A stretch of DNA of 29,190 nt, from the NCBI GenBank assembly GCA_000934455.1, contig KN889675.1, positions 1 through 29,190 on the forward strand, written 5' to 3'. The translations under genes were made by a program, and so were the position numbers. The first letter of the stretch is position 1. Each line of letters begins with the position of its first letter. Under the pieces are notes generated by a model that worked only from the letters and a program-made list of their open reading frames with translations, searched no databases and was not told the origin of the DNA. This document shows, one piece after another, positions 1 through 11,177 of this stretch. This DNA comes from Apostichopus parvimensis (Eukaryota; Echinodermata; Holothuroidea; Aspidochirotida; Stichopodidae).

Positions 1-2431
1 AAGATTTTCACATTCGATCTTCCACTGTACATTCTTGAATTATTTGGGGGGCTCAATTTCTTGTTCAAAGTCAGTTCAGGAGTTAAAATTAGAATTAGGA
101 GATAAAACTATTTGTCACATCTAGTAGTTTTCTGATTGTTTGAAGTTTTACTCAGAGGTGGGATTTATCATCGGTATTGATGGCAGTCATAATGGCATTT
201 GTGTGTGTGCATTGCAGGCTTTTGTTATTAAAAGACCAGTTAATTTGGGAATAAGAATATCTCCTGTTTACATAAAAGTCACCACTTGATCAAATCAAAA
301 GATGCACCAAGTAAAGTTAATTCATTGCGTTCATAGGATTGGCCTTTAATTACTCTGGTTATTCTTGTTGCTGTCTCATTTGCATATTGGTAAGCAACAT
401 CCTTAGATATCACCAACTTATCAATTTTTGTAAAATCATCCTAATTTGTAAATCACAAGACTAAAAAAAAGTGACAATAACTTAACTTCCCATCATTTTC
501 AAATGTATTGAGCAAATTGTAAACATTCATTTATGATAAAGAAAAGTATCATTGCATAGATTTATTATTATAAGAGCAATACATGGTAACATTAGATACA
601 GAAGGAAATAAACAAAAGTAACTTTTTCAAACTTCTTTTGTTTTGTTAAACAGCAAAGAAAAAAGATAACATAAGGTCACTTAAGTCGTAAACATTAAGG
701 TTATAAATGATGAAAAGAGTTATTTAAGTTAAATGCATGCCAACGTCTATTTCCTTTAGTGAAAATGAACCCACTTTTAGAAAAGCTAGCAGGCAATGAT
801 TTTGATACTAATTTTCACTTGAAAATTGCTTTTAATGACAGATTATAATTTATATATTGCACTCTGTTTATTTCACGTACAGCTGAAACCTTTAAAAAGT
901 AATTTTTTCTTCTTGAATCACACCCTAAATTAGGCAACTTTGGTGATTGGGGTGTAGATCTCAAACTAAAAAATTGTACACAGAGCTTCCTACATTTCTA
1001 AATTGTAGTTCCATGAAATAATGTTGTGTTAAAATTGCATATTTTGTACGAGGTATTTACATTTAAAACAAAAATACCTGAAATTGTAACATTAAATAAA
1101 GAAGGCAAACATGTAAAAAATATTTAACTTGAATTTTCTTTTCAACTTGATGGCAGTAGAGCTTGCCAGTGGCAGACTATTACACTGCAACACAGTTTAA
1201 TTACAGCAGCATTTTGTGTTTTGCTATAAATTGCTATAACTTTGTATCATTTCGTATTTTTGTCCAAGCAAGGTCATACTCACAACATAATAAGATTAAC
1301 ACTCAATCTATGTCAAGGTCATCAATTTTGGCCTCAAATATGCTAGAAAACCAGGTTTTGGTCACCCATGCTCAAAGTAAAACTAGCATTTTACTACATA
1401 GTCACTCTAAAAATAGTTACCCACACTGGGACATTTAAATTGTATATTCCGACAATCCTTAATGGCCTGAGAGTAATATGGAGAATCAAAACTTCTAGGG
1501 AAGACTTTTGAAAACTTGTAGCAACTTTGACCAAGCTAAAATTGGGGCCAAGAATGATGACCTTTAAGAATTCGAATGCTCCAAATATACTCCCTGTTAC
1601 TCCCTTTTCCAACCTAGCTGGAAAGATGAGAGGAAGTTGCTTTCATATGCTAAGTTAATATTTCTTAAAAACAATATGATATCGATATTATTTGCATACT
1701 TTGTGTTAAGAATTTACAATTTAAAGTAGAAGATACCTAAAATGCACCTTTATATAAAGAAGGCACATTTTTTTTCAAAATGTTCAGACTTCTTTGCCTT
1801 ATATGGTTTGATGATTGTCACTGATGATAGAGGGAGAGAGAGAATCAAGTTTAATGCAAACCAGTGCAGGTGGTACATCCATTGTAATTACAGGGGTGAG
1901 TAGGCCGGCAGGTGGGTGGAGGAGCTATTGTGTATTAAATCCATCAAAACCATGTTGCCCTTGCTCACATTCTCCTTGGTATCTCAGAGTTGCTCTGCCA
2001 TTATTACATACACCTCATATGGGTACTTTAGAGTCGCTACATATCAATTACATAAAGTTGAAATGGGCCAGAGCACCTTTGACTCTATTACACACCTCTC
2101 AAGGGTACCTCAGAGATGGTCTGACTCCATAACGTAAACCTGACATGGGTGCTTCACGATTCGGTCAACGTAAGAAACTCTTCTAGCTCTTTGAAATGTT
2201 GATGCTCCACTGGTGTTACTGGAAAGCTGACGGGAGAGGGAATGCCTGAAACAGCAATGAAAATGATTTTGATGAGCACTGTGGTAGGAAGTTTACATGA
2301 CAGGTTGTGAAGTATAATCTCAAGGTAAATATTACTTGCACATCATTTAATAACATAACTAACCATGCTTCATACGGACGGACATCTGCAGATCATTCCT
2401 GCAAGACATGATCACCCTTCTTATAAATGTC
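1..2431. other. AT-rich flanking DNA, no gene recognised
   Basis: No open frame here has recognisable protein similarity or exon-like borders. It lies downstream of the minus-strand TRAPPC14 gene and could hold that gene's 3' UTR or a last intron. Two stretches, about 1031-1121 and 1690-1780, resemble each other (both have a GCATA-TTTGT core, a run of AATTTACA-type sequence, then TAAAGAAGGCA), so they may be an old, diverged repeat. A weak acceptor-like TAG followed by a short open stretch on the minus strand (about 1925-1815) was examined as a possible last TRAPPC14 exon but shows no convincing similarity. Confidence 0.5.
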
Positions 2432-2925
2432 AGGACTTGAAATCTATACCAGTCTGGGCTTGAAACATATACCAGCCAGGCTTCAATCTACAACAGTCCA
2501 GGTTTGGACCTTAAACCAGCCAGACTTGGACCCTCTACCAGTCAGGGCTTGAACCATACACCAGTCAGGGCTTGAAAACTATACCAGTCAGAGCTTGAAC
2601 CTTTCACCAGTCAGGGCTTGAAATATATACCAGTCTGGGCTTGAAACCTATAATAGTCAGGGCTTGAACCCTACACCAGTCAAGGCTTGAGCTCTACACC
2701 AGTCAGGGCTTGAAATCTATCTGGGTTTGAAATCTGTACCAGTCTGGGCTTGAAACCTATACCAGCTGGGTTTGAACCTAGAACATTCCAGGCTTGAACC
2801 CTATAATAGTCAGGGCTTGAAGCCTACACCTGTCGGGGCTTGAAACCTATACCAATTAGGGCTTGAACTCTACAGTCATGGCTTGAACCCTATATCAGTC
2901 AGGGATTGAACCCTGTACCAGTCAG
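2432..2925 (-). repeat. 23-bp minisatellite with B-box-like units
   Basis: About 22 imperfect copies of a 22-23-bp unit are seen. On the plus strand the unit reads roughly CTTGAACCCTATACCAGTCAG followed by GG. One unit near 2720 is shortened. On the minus strand many units contain GGTTCAAGCCC, and the last one (about 2904-2914) GGTTCAATCCC. These match the RNA polymerase III internal B-box consensus GGTTCRANNCC. No matching A-box array is seen, so the units are not intact tRNA genes. The array may have grown from a tRNA-derived SINE fragment, or the resemblance may be chance. Confidence 0.85.
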
Positions 2926-3285
2926 CAAGTGGTAGCTAGACCCCAATGCTTTTTGAGGGGGCAGGCAGAACCTATATTCTAAAAACATTTTACTGACAAT
3001 GTTTTGGGGGACCAGACATATATTTGGGAGGCCTATCCCCACCCCTACCAGAAGAATATTTGGGAGACCTACCCCTTCCCCCTGTGTGCCACTGTCAGTA
3101 AGGCTTTGCATCCAGACACTGTTATAACCCCTTTTATCTCTTCTAATTCCACTAATAACCATGGATCTGACTAAACCAGATTTTTGAATTTCGTTTTGTT
3201 TATATGTTCCTCCAAAAAGCATTCTTTTCAAACTGAAATTGAGGTAGACATAAATTTGACCGTCAAGTCTAACACGTTGACCCAT

Positions 3286-3672
3286 TTACCTGTTAAATTC
3301 CGAGTTCTTGGGTGCATCGTCCGATGGGATTTCTCCACCGTAAGACTGCGACCTTCCCGAGACCTTCTGTCTCGGTTTCATTCCCTGCAGAGTCTTAATC
3401 TGATTCTGCGACAGGTAACGAACAAAAGGGGGTCTCCCCAACGACCCTTGCTCCAAGACTGGTACGTCATACTGGTGAGACCTCGAGGCGGATAGGGGGG
3501 CGTGAGACGAAGCCAGAGTACCGCCCCCGGAGGATTTATAGGAGCCGGCAGATTTGGACGAAGATGAAGAGGAGAACAGTGAGGATGAAGTGCCCAACGT
3601 AGAAGACGAGGAAGCTGCTTTCGACGATGCTGGTATTGCATACTGGAGCTTTAACTTCATGAACTTTCCCAC
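3286..3672 (-). CDS. TRAPPC14: TRAPPC14 last visible exon, Ser-rich tail
   Basis: The exon opens after an acceptor (CACAAAACAG) with VGKFMKLKLQY, the end of the conserved beta-rich region. It then becomes a Ser/Ala/Gly low-complexity tail (runs of S around fragment residues 302-330) followed by a GRSQSY motif also seen in human. Reading on, the frame stops at TAA (3288-3286) after EFNR. The same bases form a good splice donor, AACAG then GTAAAT (exon end 3290, phase 2). Human TRAPPC14 has about 45 more residues after its matching region (ending near KRECKVLV), so the stop may be intronic and a final exon may lie outside or undetected. No AATAAA was seen on the minus strand within about 900 bp downstream. 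Confidence 0.8.
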   Translation of the reverse strand: MGKFMKLKLQYAIPASSKAASSSSTLGTSSSLFSSSSSSKSAGSYKSSGGGTLASSHAPLSASRSHQYDVPVLEQGSLGRPPFVRYLSQNQIKTLQGMKPRQKVSGRSQSYGGEIPSDDAPKNSEFNR

Positions 3673-6600
3673 CTGTTTTGTGATTAACGAAAGAGCCAAA
3701 CATTTTCAGTCGTTATATCTTACTTATGATATATATATATTTTATATAGAATATATTATATATATATTATATTACATATATAATATATATTATATTCTGC
3801 AACAATTATTTACAATAACTGTCAACAAACAAGAAATCTAGGGTCAGTCCACTTCAGAAGACTTGGATTTTTATATATTTTTATTTTATAAATCTGATAT
3901 AAGTGATATGTAGTGCCAACGGGATACAAGAACCCACACAAAATTATGCACAGACACGAGAACATCAGTTAACACACCGACATGAAAATCCAGTTTGCAA
4001 ACCTTCCAATAGCCTGTAGCACTTATTACTTAACGTACCATCATAACATTATTCTCTGTGATTGATCAGTGTTGAAAATATAACTCTTGCATATAACCTC
4101 AAATGCATACTACACTGGCTTGAATATCACACAGACAATCAAACCAAGAGACCACACACACATAAATCCCAAGCACCACTCACGCGAACAACATACAACA
4201 GCAGGCAAACCAAGAACTCCAGTCAGAAAAGCCTGGCACTCATGCATAGCTATTAGCTTTCATTCCATTTTCATATAACCATCTCATGGTTCATGATGGT
4301 TGAAAAAAATAACAATAAAGTACCCTCAAAACGCACAAAGCGTTTTCTTTAAATATCATATGGACACATGAACCCACATATGATACACACGAACCTACAC
4401 ACACGGAGCCACATACATGAGAACCGGTACCGAGGGACAAACCTCAAGAACTCCGGTTGAAAGAGCCTGGAACTCCACTTTGGCCGACACTGTGGATCCT
4501 TTCTTGCAGATTCCTAGGTCTGTGATTGGCTGTTGGCAGACTAATACTTCATTGATGGCCGAGTATTTACTCTGATCTGTAAAGGGAAAGTGCGATAAAT
4601 ACAGCAAATCAAATCAGTGTGTCAAGGCTTTGCAATGGTTACTTACATCTACAGAAAGAAAAGGCTAGAAAAAGGGAGAAAACGATTAACCACTTGTAAG
4701 TAACCTTGCATGAATTTTACGACTAAGAACTTTTATTTCTGGTATGTTTCTATTATAACCCAGGAGGTACAAAATCACATGCCAAGCAGGATCACGACAA
4801 CCTCTGAATTCAAATCTCTGCCAAAGCAAAGCATACCATGTTAAAATGACATTGCTTGACCTTGCTTAGCAACGAATGGGATAAGGGTGAAACATTTCCT
4901 TGAGAGGGGTACCAGATTTCTAGAAAATTGATATAATAGTTAGATGTAAGAGAGGAAGCAGCACAAATATTTAAATTATGAAATGTTATCAATCCAGCCA
5001 AACATATATACCTCCCTTGGTATGTATTCACAGTTGCTTTACTGCGTAGCTGTTCTTTATATGAATGGAAAAATTAAATCTTATTTCTTATCACCCCACC
5101 TCCCCCCTCCTTCAACAGTGAAATCTGTCAAAGCTTAACTAGCTAACTATTTCAAATTTGGAATAGTGGATCAAATGGTTGTGCTGGAGATAATGTCAAG
5201 AGGCAAATCATTACATACAATATTCATAAAATAATCAATCAATCTTTTAATTAATACATTATATCATAAAGTGGCTGTATTAAATCTAATTAATTCTTGA
5301 CAGAAACACCATCAAAAATGCTCAATGTCCATGCATGGCATGATATATGTGGAGCATTAAGGTTCAATGTACTAGAAATAACTTGCAATTTCTGGTTTGT
5401 AGAATAACTATTTTTAAAAGAATCTCTTGGTTAATTAAATTTGTTAATTATAAAATTTATCAGCAATTAATGCTTTCGCTTCCTCTTTTGATATAACATA
5501 TTACAACAATTCCTTCCTGTCTTTTCAACAAACTGTCATTTTTTCTTGAGACTCAGAAATTGCAAATTTCTTGCGAAGTCGCAAACTGTCGATTTCTTCA
5601 TCTCATAAGACTTCCGGGCACAATTTCAAAATGTTTTGGGAAATTGATGATTCCCTCCTGATGCATATATTTAACTTTTGTTTTTTAATTGATGCAGTTT
5701 CAACATTGGACAATCTCATTTGACATTTCTCTTTGAACTGTCAGTTTCTCGTGAGACTTTATCGTGAGATGTGATGAATCACGAAGCAGGGTCCGAGATA
5801 ATCAAGCTATTTCTTCAATATACTTCAAAAATCAATCTTTACATTTAAAGCAAAAATACAAATTATAGAGCAACTAAAATGCAATTGAAGAGGAAAGTGA
5901 ATGCAATTTCATTAGTACACTTTGAGCAGACAATATTTGAATTAGTTCAGGTGTTAGTCGGTTGTCATGCAATATCAAGTTAGCATCATCTCATTATGTA
6001 CCAAAAGAACTGACAAAAATAGAGGGGAAAAAAATACAAACAAACCATGGCTTGATGTAAAGTTCTGTAATCCTTAACAACGACCTCACACGCAGGTGTG
6101 AGGTACTACACAACTTCTTACAGGTCCCCTCTGGCTCCTAACGCACACATTGGTTATTAACTTTACTTATCAATTTGCGGAAGTTGCTTATAGATTCATA
6201 GTATTTCTTGGTCTTCAAATTTGTGATTCAGTTGGCTTGTCCTAATTTATCTTGGATCACAAAAAACAAACTTCACCAGTGCCTCTGAGCCAAGTTCCTA
6301 CTTCTATTACGGTAGGGTTAACTACCATGATTCTTTCATTTTAAAATGGGATACAGGGTTAGTATCAAGTTTAGCCGAACTTTCCTAACAACGTTTCACG
6401 TAACGTTACTGAAGTACTTATATCACGAAGTAGCTACATGAACGTAATTAGTTTAATGCCTGTTGCAATTATGTAGCCCACCTAGCAATGCTGCTCCCAC
6501 CAAGCTTGTGGAGCCAACATGCAGACATCAATCACGTTTGTGAGTTGAAAGCTATTAATATCATCCTTTCAAAACTATCATGTACAGTGATGTGTACTTC

Positions 6601-9600
6601 ATTTGTACTTTTTGGGTAACTTGCGTATTGCACAAACAGTGGAAATTTTGATCGTCACAAAGACCTTTAGACACTATGAACATTTACGTTTGTCGCCTGG
6701 GACGATATATTTTCGATTGTGATTGAATCTGCCCGGAAAGGAAAATACAAGTTATAATGATATTCTGCTGTTAGACAAAATGCACTACACGAGTCAATAA
6801 GTCGAAAGAGAAATATATAATGCAGACCAGAATTAAAAAATGGGTAAAGTTACATCTGGTAGGCTTGGATATCTTATTTGAGAGTAAAATTAAAAACAAT
6901 CACTTCCTTTGTTATGAAAGATCAAATGTTTCTAATAATGCCAAGCTGTGGTATTTTGATTCCAAATATCTTTAACACTCCTCATATTCACCACAACTTT
7001 TCTATATCATATTTTGCATCAGACATGGCAAGGGATATTACCAAAACTGTGACAGTAATATTTCATTTGAATTATCTTCATTCAATTTTGAAATTCAAGT
7101 TTGTTTTTCATGTAAAAGCAATGCAACAAGGATGTGGTTTTGATCTAAAGAAGCAGAAAAAAACTCCAGCAGTTTTGTTGTTATTTTTAGCTATCAACTT
7201 GAGCCACCAAAATATCTCTTTTAACACAAAGTTGCACAGAAAATTTGAGACCATACTTGATGATCGGGGGGGGGGGGGGGAAAATGGAAAAAAAAAAAAT
7301 TCAGTGCAGTGTGGAAGGATAAATCAAGTTGCACTATGGGATACCAGGATACACCAAATACCTGCTGATGCATCATGGGAAGGCATACTGGGTATCCAGG
7401 TAAGAGAGATACCCATAAAGTCTTGGAGACTGTTCTGAATTGTATAGGTAACTGTGAAGCTGTAAAAAGTGAGTTTTTAAAAAACAAAACAAAAATAGAA
7501 AGATATTTCCTATTTTCATCCACCATCCTTCATGCATGATACAATTTTTTTGTAAGAAAAAACTGTATGACGTGATTTGCAGAACCCGTTTCAAATTAAG
7601 CGAGCAGAGTGTGTTGTTCTTGTTGAAACTTACTGTTACACCAAACAGGGGACCTAGGCCACAACTGATTTATTCTATTGATGCTTTGCTCCTTTTTTGT
7701 TTTCTCTCTTAACTTCAAATAACATGCAATCCTACCACAATGTAAACTAAACCAGTGAACCAAATTTTTTAATCAATTTCTATTTTGATCTATAAAGAAA
7801 TCCTTTTCTTGTGGCTTAGTAACTAATCGTAGTATGTCAAAGGAAAAACAAATTCTCATAAAAGTGCATTTATTGTGTCATTTACTTTCACTGAAAAGAT
7901 TCACAGTGAGGGCAAATTATATCATTGTTTGTACACCCCCCCCCTCCTCCTCCTCCCCCCTCCAAACAGAAATCTGAAACCAAAGCTGCAAATTTAGAAA
8001 ATTAAGAGAAAAATTAAAGAAACTACTTGCTGGTATTTCAGTTAAGATCCTGTCAGTGCAATTACTCTGTGATTGGGCTACTTTAAAAGTGAACAATTCC
8101 AATTCTGAAGTTAGCTCATGGAAGTAGTATCCTCAACTTGTTTCAATGTTTGCATAAAATAACTCTTGATATGAAAGAACAGGACCCATTACTGCTATAA
8201 ATATTAGGGATATTTTAGGTAAATCTGCCTTGGAATTAGACAAGAGTCTGTCACCCTCACATCTTTCTTGAGCGCAACTTTTTCTTGATATTAATATTAA
8301 GAGTATATTGGTTTCGGCAAGGTTCATCAGTTATTTATTTTACCTTTGACATTTCTTAACTGGGGAAGAGCATTCTGTCAGCATGACTAGCGAAGGAGAC
8401 TGAAGGCGGAGCTTTGGAAGATGGTATTGCGCCCTCATTGAAGCTGGACCATCCTCAAACTCTGTTTGGAATGTCAAAGCAAACAGCAGGGGTATCTTGA
8501 TTTTCTGAAGAGTGATAAGAAAGGGAGAAAAGGGAGAAAAGAAAGAAATATCAGTAGTGGCTATATTAGGAGTGGCTATATGGTTCCATTAATCTGCATC
8601 TCTCTCCCCTTCCCCAATCTGCCCAGGACTCCCTCCTTCCCCAATATGTCCCTCCCTCCTTCCTTCCCCATTCTGTTCCTTCCCCAATCTGCTCCTGCCT
8701 CCTTCCCCAATCTGTCCCTCCTTCCTTCTCCAATCTGCTCCTCCCTCCCTCCCCAATCTATCCCTTTCTCCCTCCCCAATCTGCCCCTCCATCCTTCCGC
8801 AATCTGTCCCTCCCTCCTTTCCTAATCTGCCCCTCCCTCCTTCCCCAATTTGCTCCTTCCCCAATCTGTGCCTCCCTCCTTCCCCATTTTGCCCCTTCCT
8901 CCTTCACCAATCTGCTCCTGCCTCCTTTCCCAATCTGCCCCTCCCTCCTTCCCCAATAACTGAAGGTTATTATTGTATATTTAGAAATTGCTATCATACC
9001 TGGAATTTGGCTATACTCATCTGTGCTGACTGCATCTCAATATTACATAAGAAGATGACTTCCTCGTGTTGCAGCAGTGGGAATGGCATGGCCTGTGTCT
9101 GGGTAACTGGAATCTTAACCGAGACTTTACTCACTACTTCAGATAACCTGTACATAAAAAATGGAATTGATCCAACTTATAAACAACAAAAACAAAAAGA
9201 GGATATTAAATACTCAAGTCCATTTACAACAAGATAACACCTTATGTCTCATAATCAGAGTAACAATGTAAAAAGAAAACTTTATTACATAATTAAGTGT
9301 GGCTTTCTCTCTAATTTTCACAAGTTTTGAGTGGAAAATATTAGCAATGTTTTACATGGCTTCAAAGTTGGTATATAAACTTAAAAGTTTTGAATTTACC
9401 ATATTTCGGGCTATCACTCGATTGGAGCCATTTTCATCGGCAATGGGTGGTTTTTAAGGGTAGTGTGGCAATAATAGGGGCACTTACAGCAATTTTGAAA
9501 TCAGTGTTATTATAAGATGGAAACTTATCTTCAGATTCAATACAACATGCTTATTTAATGTACATCTTAATGGCTTACTCTTCAGGGGTTTTCAAACTGG

Positions 9601-10590
9601 TCTCAGAGGATGAGTCTCTTATCTTCTGGTTGGATGTCTGCAGCTCATTCTTGTTCACCAGCACTTGAGCTTCTTTCAGGATCACTGGGGAATGACTCGC
9701 ATTAGCAACTGATGGCAAGAAATACATAACATATGAGAACTATTTGGATGCCACACTTCTGACAAAATCCCAGGTGCACTTTGCTTTTGAAACATTTTCT
9801 CTTATCTGCATAGACCAATCAATTATTATAGGTACTCCATAACAAACAATACAATTTAGCAAAAATTTTCTTGTAACTAGATTTTTGCTTCTTCAAAATG
9901 TATTGGACAACTCTGAGAGGTAGGGGGTTGGTTGCTGTATGAGACATTCTGCACTCTGATTGGTTAATTAACTGCAGGACAAATACATCAGTGAATAATA
10001 AATTGTTTTTCCACCAGCTCCTAGGCAAATGAGCAACAACATTACTGAATAAGCTTGAATATCTACTGTGTACAGATTAATTTTCAGCTTACCTTTGACA
10101 CTAAGATAGTTCTTTCCTGCCACTGACACATGATGGCAGTTTACTTCTGGTGGCACTACTCGGGATATCTTGGATGCACTCTTCAATTCTAATCACACAC
10201 AAAGAATAACACAACAGTATATAGTATACAGAAGGGACTTCAACCAGAGTAATCATAACTTGTTATTAACAAAAAAGTTGACCAGACAAATTTGTTTACC
10301 AGGGACTGTCTTCATATTTCATGTCCCCAAATTTGGTGATGTTAATATGGGAGGGGGATGGGAGGGGTAGATTGCAATTCATATCATAAACCACTGTTTT
10401 TACTACTACTAGTGTAACTTAGGATGTATTGTAGCTTTTATAGAACCGAACTTAGTAAACAAACAAGTTTACATTTTTTTTTACCTTGAGAACCTGTTCC
10501 ATGAAGTGTCATCATTGCAGCAGAGTCACCAACATTGCCCTCTGGAAGTAATAAATCTGGAACTTCTAACATGGTGATAAGATATTTATG
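3286..10590 (-). CDS. TRAPPC14: TRAPPC14 orthologue (eight exons, N-terminus not found)
   Basis: The product is the metazoan TRAPPII subunit TRAPPC14 (C7orf43/MAP11). In vertebrates it helps tether pre-ciliary vesicles to the mother centriole and associates with microtubules. Exons in transcript order: 10590-10485, 10188-10093, 9708-9579, 9147-9000, 8504-8344, 7459-7362, 4576-4443, 3672-3286. All introns are GT-AG and all phases agree. From the first ATG (10572) the frame is 413 codons plus TAA, against about 580 residues in human. Motifs shared with the human protein: VAGKNYLSVK, AQYHLPKLRL, SFTVTYT-NSLQDF, VEFQALSTGVLE, FMKLKLQY and a late GRSQSY. About 150 N-terminal residues (human LPRRN-YLGETV region) were not found on either side. 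The family call rests on recalled similarity, not a search. Confidence 0.88.
3728..3796. repeat. AT/TA low-complexity palindromic tract
   Basis: Nearly pure A/T with TATA and ATAT runs and several self-complementary stretches, inside the TRAPPC14 intron just upstream (in transcript sense) of the last exon. Simple-sequence expansion is the most likely origin. Confidence 0.8.
4443..4576 (-). CDS. TRAPPC14: TRAPPC14 exon with VEFQALSTGVLE motif
   Basis: Flanked by CTTTACAG (acceptor) and GAG then GTTTGT (donor). It enters in phase 1 (the G from the previous exon completes GAT) and leaves in phase 0. It encodes about fragment residues 241-285. The segment VCQQPITDLGICKKGS then VEFQALSTGVLE matches human VCHTPLNNLGFSRKGS and VAFQALRTGLFE. 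This is the strongest single exon for the family call. Confidence 0.9.
4577..7361. other. Large TRAPPC14 intron, no other gene seen
   Basis: A 2.8-kb AT-rich intron. It contains a perfect 9-bp hairpin at 6083-6104 (ACCTCACAC, loop GCAG, GTGTGAGGT). Just to its right in window coordinates, within the next stretch, a poly-G then poly-A run sits near 7265-7300. The long open frame across 6878-7438 on the plus strand overlaps the real minus-strand exon at 7362-7459, and I regard it as chance. Confidence 0.7.
7362..7459 (-). CDS. TRAPPC14: TRAPPC14 exon with FTVTYT motif
   Basis: A short 98-bp exon. Acceptor TTTTTACAG, donor G then GTATTT. It enters in phase 2 (AG from the previous exon plus C gives Ser) and leaves in phase 1, which fits both neighbours exactly. 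It encodes SFTVTYTIQNSLQDF followed by a stretch ending SHDASA. Human has FTVTYTLLNNLQDF at the matching place. I found it by predicting which piece was missing between the exons at 8344 and 4576, so its presence independently supports the gene model. Confidence 0.9.
7934..7963. repeat. C-rich / CCT microsatellite
   Basis: Run of C followed by CCT repeats inside a TRAPPC14 intron. On the transcribed (minus) strand it is G-rich. Confidence 0.8.
8344..8504 (-). CDS. TRAPPC14: TRAPPC14 exon with AQYHLPKLRL motif
   Basis: 161 bp, in phase 0 and out phase 2. Acceptor CACTCTTCAG, donor CAAAG then GTAAAA. Encodes about fragment residues 155-208, including PLLFALTF, AQYHLPKLRL and a CSSPVK segment. 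Human has THYRLPSVRL and CKSPVR in the same order and spacing. Confidence 0.88.
8601..8956. repeat. Pyrimidine-rich minisatellite (about 23-bp unit)
   Basis: About 15 imperfect copies of a unit reading roughly CCAATCTGCCCCTCCCTCCTT on the plus strand. Almost every base between the CAATCTG anchors is C or T. It sits in the TRAPPC14 intron, beginning about 42 nt downstream of the donor at 8999. In the pre-mRNA it is purine- and G-rich (GGGGAAGGAGGGAGG-type runs), so it could form quadruplexes or, in DNA, triplex structure. The apparent reading frames through it on both strands are artefacts of the repeat. Confidence 0.88.
9000..9147 (-). CDS. TRAPPC14: TRAPPC14 exon (middle)
   Basis: 148 bp, enters phase 2 (GA plus G gives Glu), leaves phase 0 at CAG then GTATGA. 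Encodes about fragment residues 105-154, including MPFPLLQHEEVIFLC. Human has CPLNALEEHNFLFQL at the corresponding place. Similarity is moderate, but the phase fit on both sides is exact. Confidence 0.82.
9579..9708 (-). CDS. TRAPPC14: TRAPPC14 exon (variable linker)
   Basis: 130 bp, in phase 1, out phase 2. Acceptor TTGCCATCAG, donor GAAGA then GTAAGC. Continues the strand after the VAGKNYLSVK motif with VANASHSPVILKEAQVLVN, then a polar Ser/Thr/Lys linker ending in TSLKTPE. Confidence 0.8.
10093..10188 (-). CDS. TRAPPC14: TRAPPC14 exon with VAGKNYLSVK motif
   Basis: 96 bp, phase 1 in and out. Acceptor GTGTGATTAG, donor CAAAG then GTAAGC. Encodes VVPPEVNCHHVSVAGKNYLS. Human has LLPPPVLKCRQFTVAGKHLT. 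The PP and VAGK positions line up without gaps. Confidence 0.9.
10485..10590 (-). CDS. TRAPPC14: TRAPPC14 most 5' exon found, candidate start
   Basis: Acceptor TTTTACACAG, donor CTCAAG then GTAAAA. The frame is open through the whole exon, so coding could begin earlier. The first ATG (10572-10570, context ATCACCATGT, a fair Kozak) gives MLEVPDLLLPEGN. Human has about 150 residues before the matching point. Either this animal uses a short N-terminus or the first coding exons are missing from the window or assembly. Confidence 0.7.
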
Positions 10591-10634
10591 CTGTGTAAAA
10601 ATAAAGAAACATTGTGAGTAAGGTTAACTGAACT

Positions 10635-10672
10635 GTTAGTAACTTGTAAGTTACTAACTAGTGTTACACTAG
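10635..10672. repeat. Two abutting perfect inverted repeats
   Basis: First: GTTAGTAACTT, 2-nt spacer, AAGTTACTAAC (10635-10658). Second: CTAGTG, TTA, CACTAG (10658-10672). They share one base. They could be protein-binding palindromes or hairpins in TRAPPC14 5' sequence. Confidence 0.85.
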
Positions 10673-11177
10673 CTTGCAGTGACTAAATGGTGAATGTGAC
10701 TCAAATCAAATTATTGGTAATTGATATGTGATACTTGGGCACAAGGTTTGTTAACTAGTTTGAGGGCATTATATTTGTTAAGTCAGCTTTTGTAATGTTG
10801 GTGCAATGTACTCAACGATATGTGTCAGGTAGGTTGTGGATGATGTAAGCAGCTAGACCTAGGCCTACGTTTAATAAGTATGCATACTAACACTGAGTGT
10901 AGTGTCATTGTAGGCCTAACTTACATTACAGTTGTAACCTTTACAATGTATAGCCCAGTGGTCAGTGTAGCTCACATGCACAGATCGCGCCAACAAAGGC
11001 ACACCACGGTCGCAACCTAAATAAATTTCTACAGGAACAATAAAGTGTTCATGGTAACGTTGAATTTGCAAAGAAAACACAATAGGATGTCAAAGAAATC
11101 CCTGTTAGTGCAATATATGCATCGACACACCATAGGTCTGATTCCGTGTCTGTAAAGTGTAATGGTCAACTGCTTAC

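Noticed and set aside
1815..1935. Possible last TRAPPC14 exon on the minus strand
   Set aside because: The phase-compatible reading stops after about a dozen residues and does not resemble the family's conserved C-terminal end.
2432..2925. CRISPR array
   Set aside because: The units are contiguous and degenerate with no unique spacers, in an intron-bearing animal genome.
2899..3285. 128-codon minus-strand frame just after TRAPPC14
   Set aside because: It begins inside the donor-like sequence, runs into the minisatellite and shows no similarity to the TRAPPC14 C-terminus.
6878..7438. 186-codon open frame on the plus strand
   Set aside because: It has no recognisable similarity, runs through poly-G and poly-A tracts, and overlaps the clearly conserved minus-strand TRAPPC14 exon at 7362-7459.
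8466..8997. Open frames on both strands through the pyrimidine repeat
   Set aside because: They are a product of the stop-free minisatellite. The only real coding here is the minus-strand exon ending at 8504.
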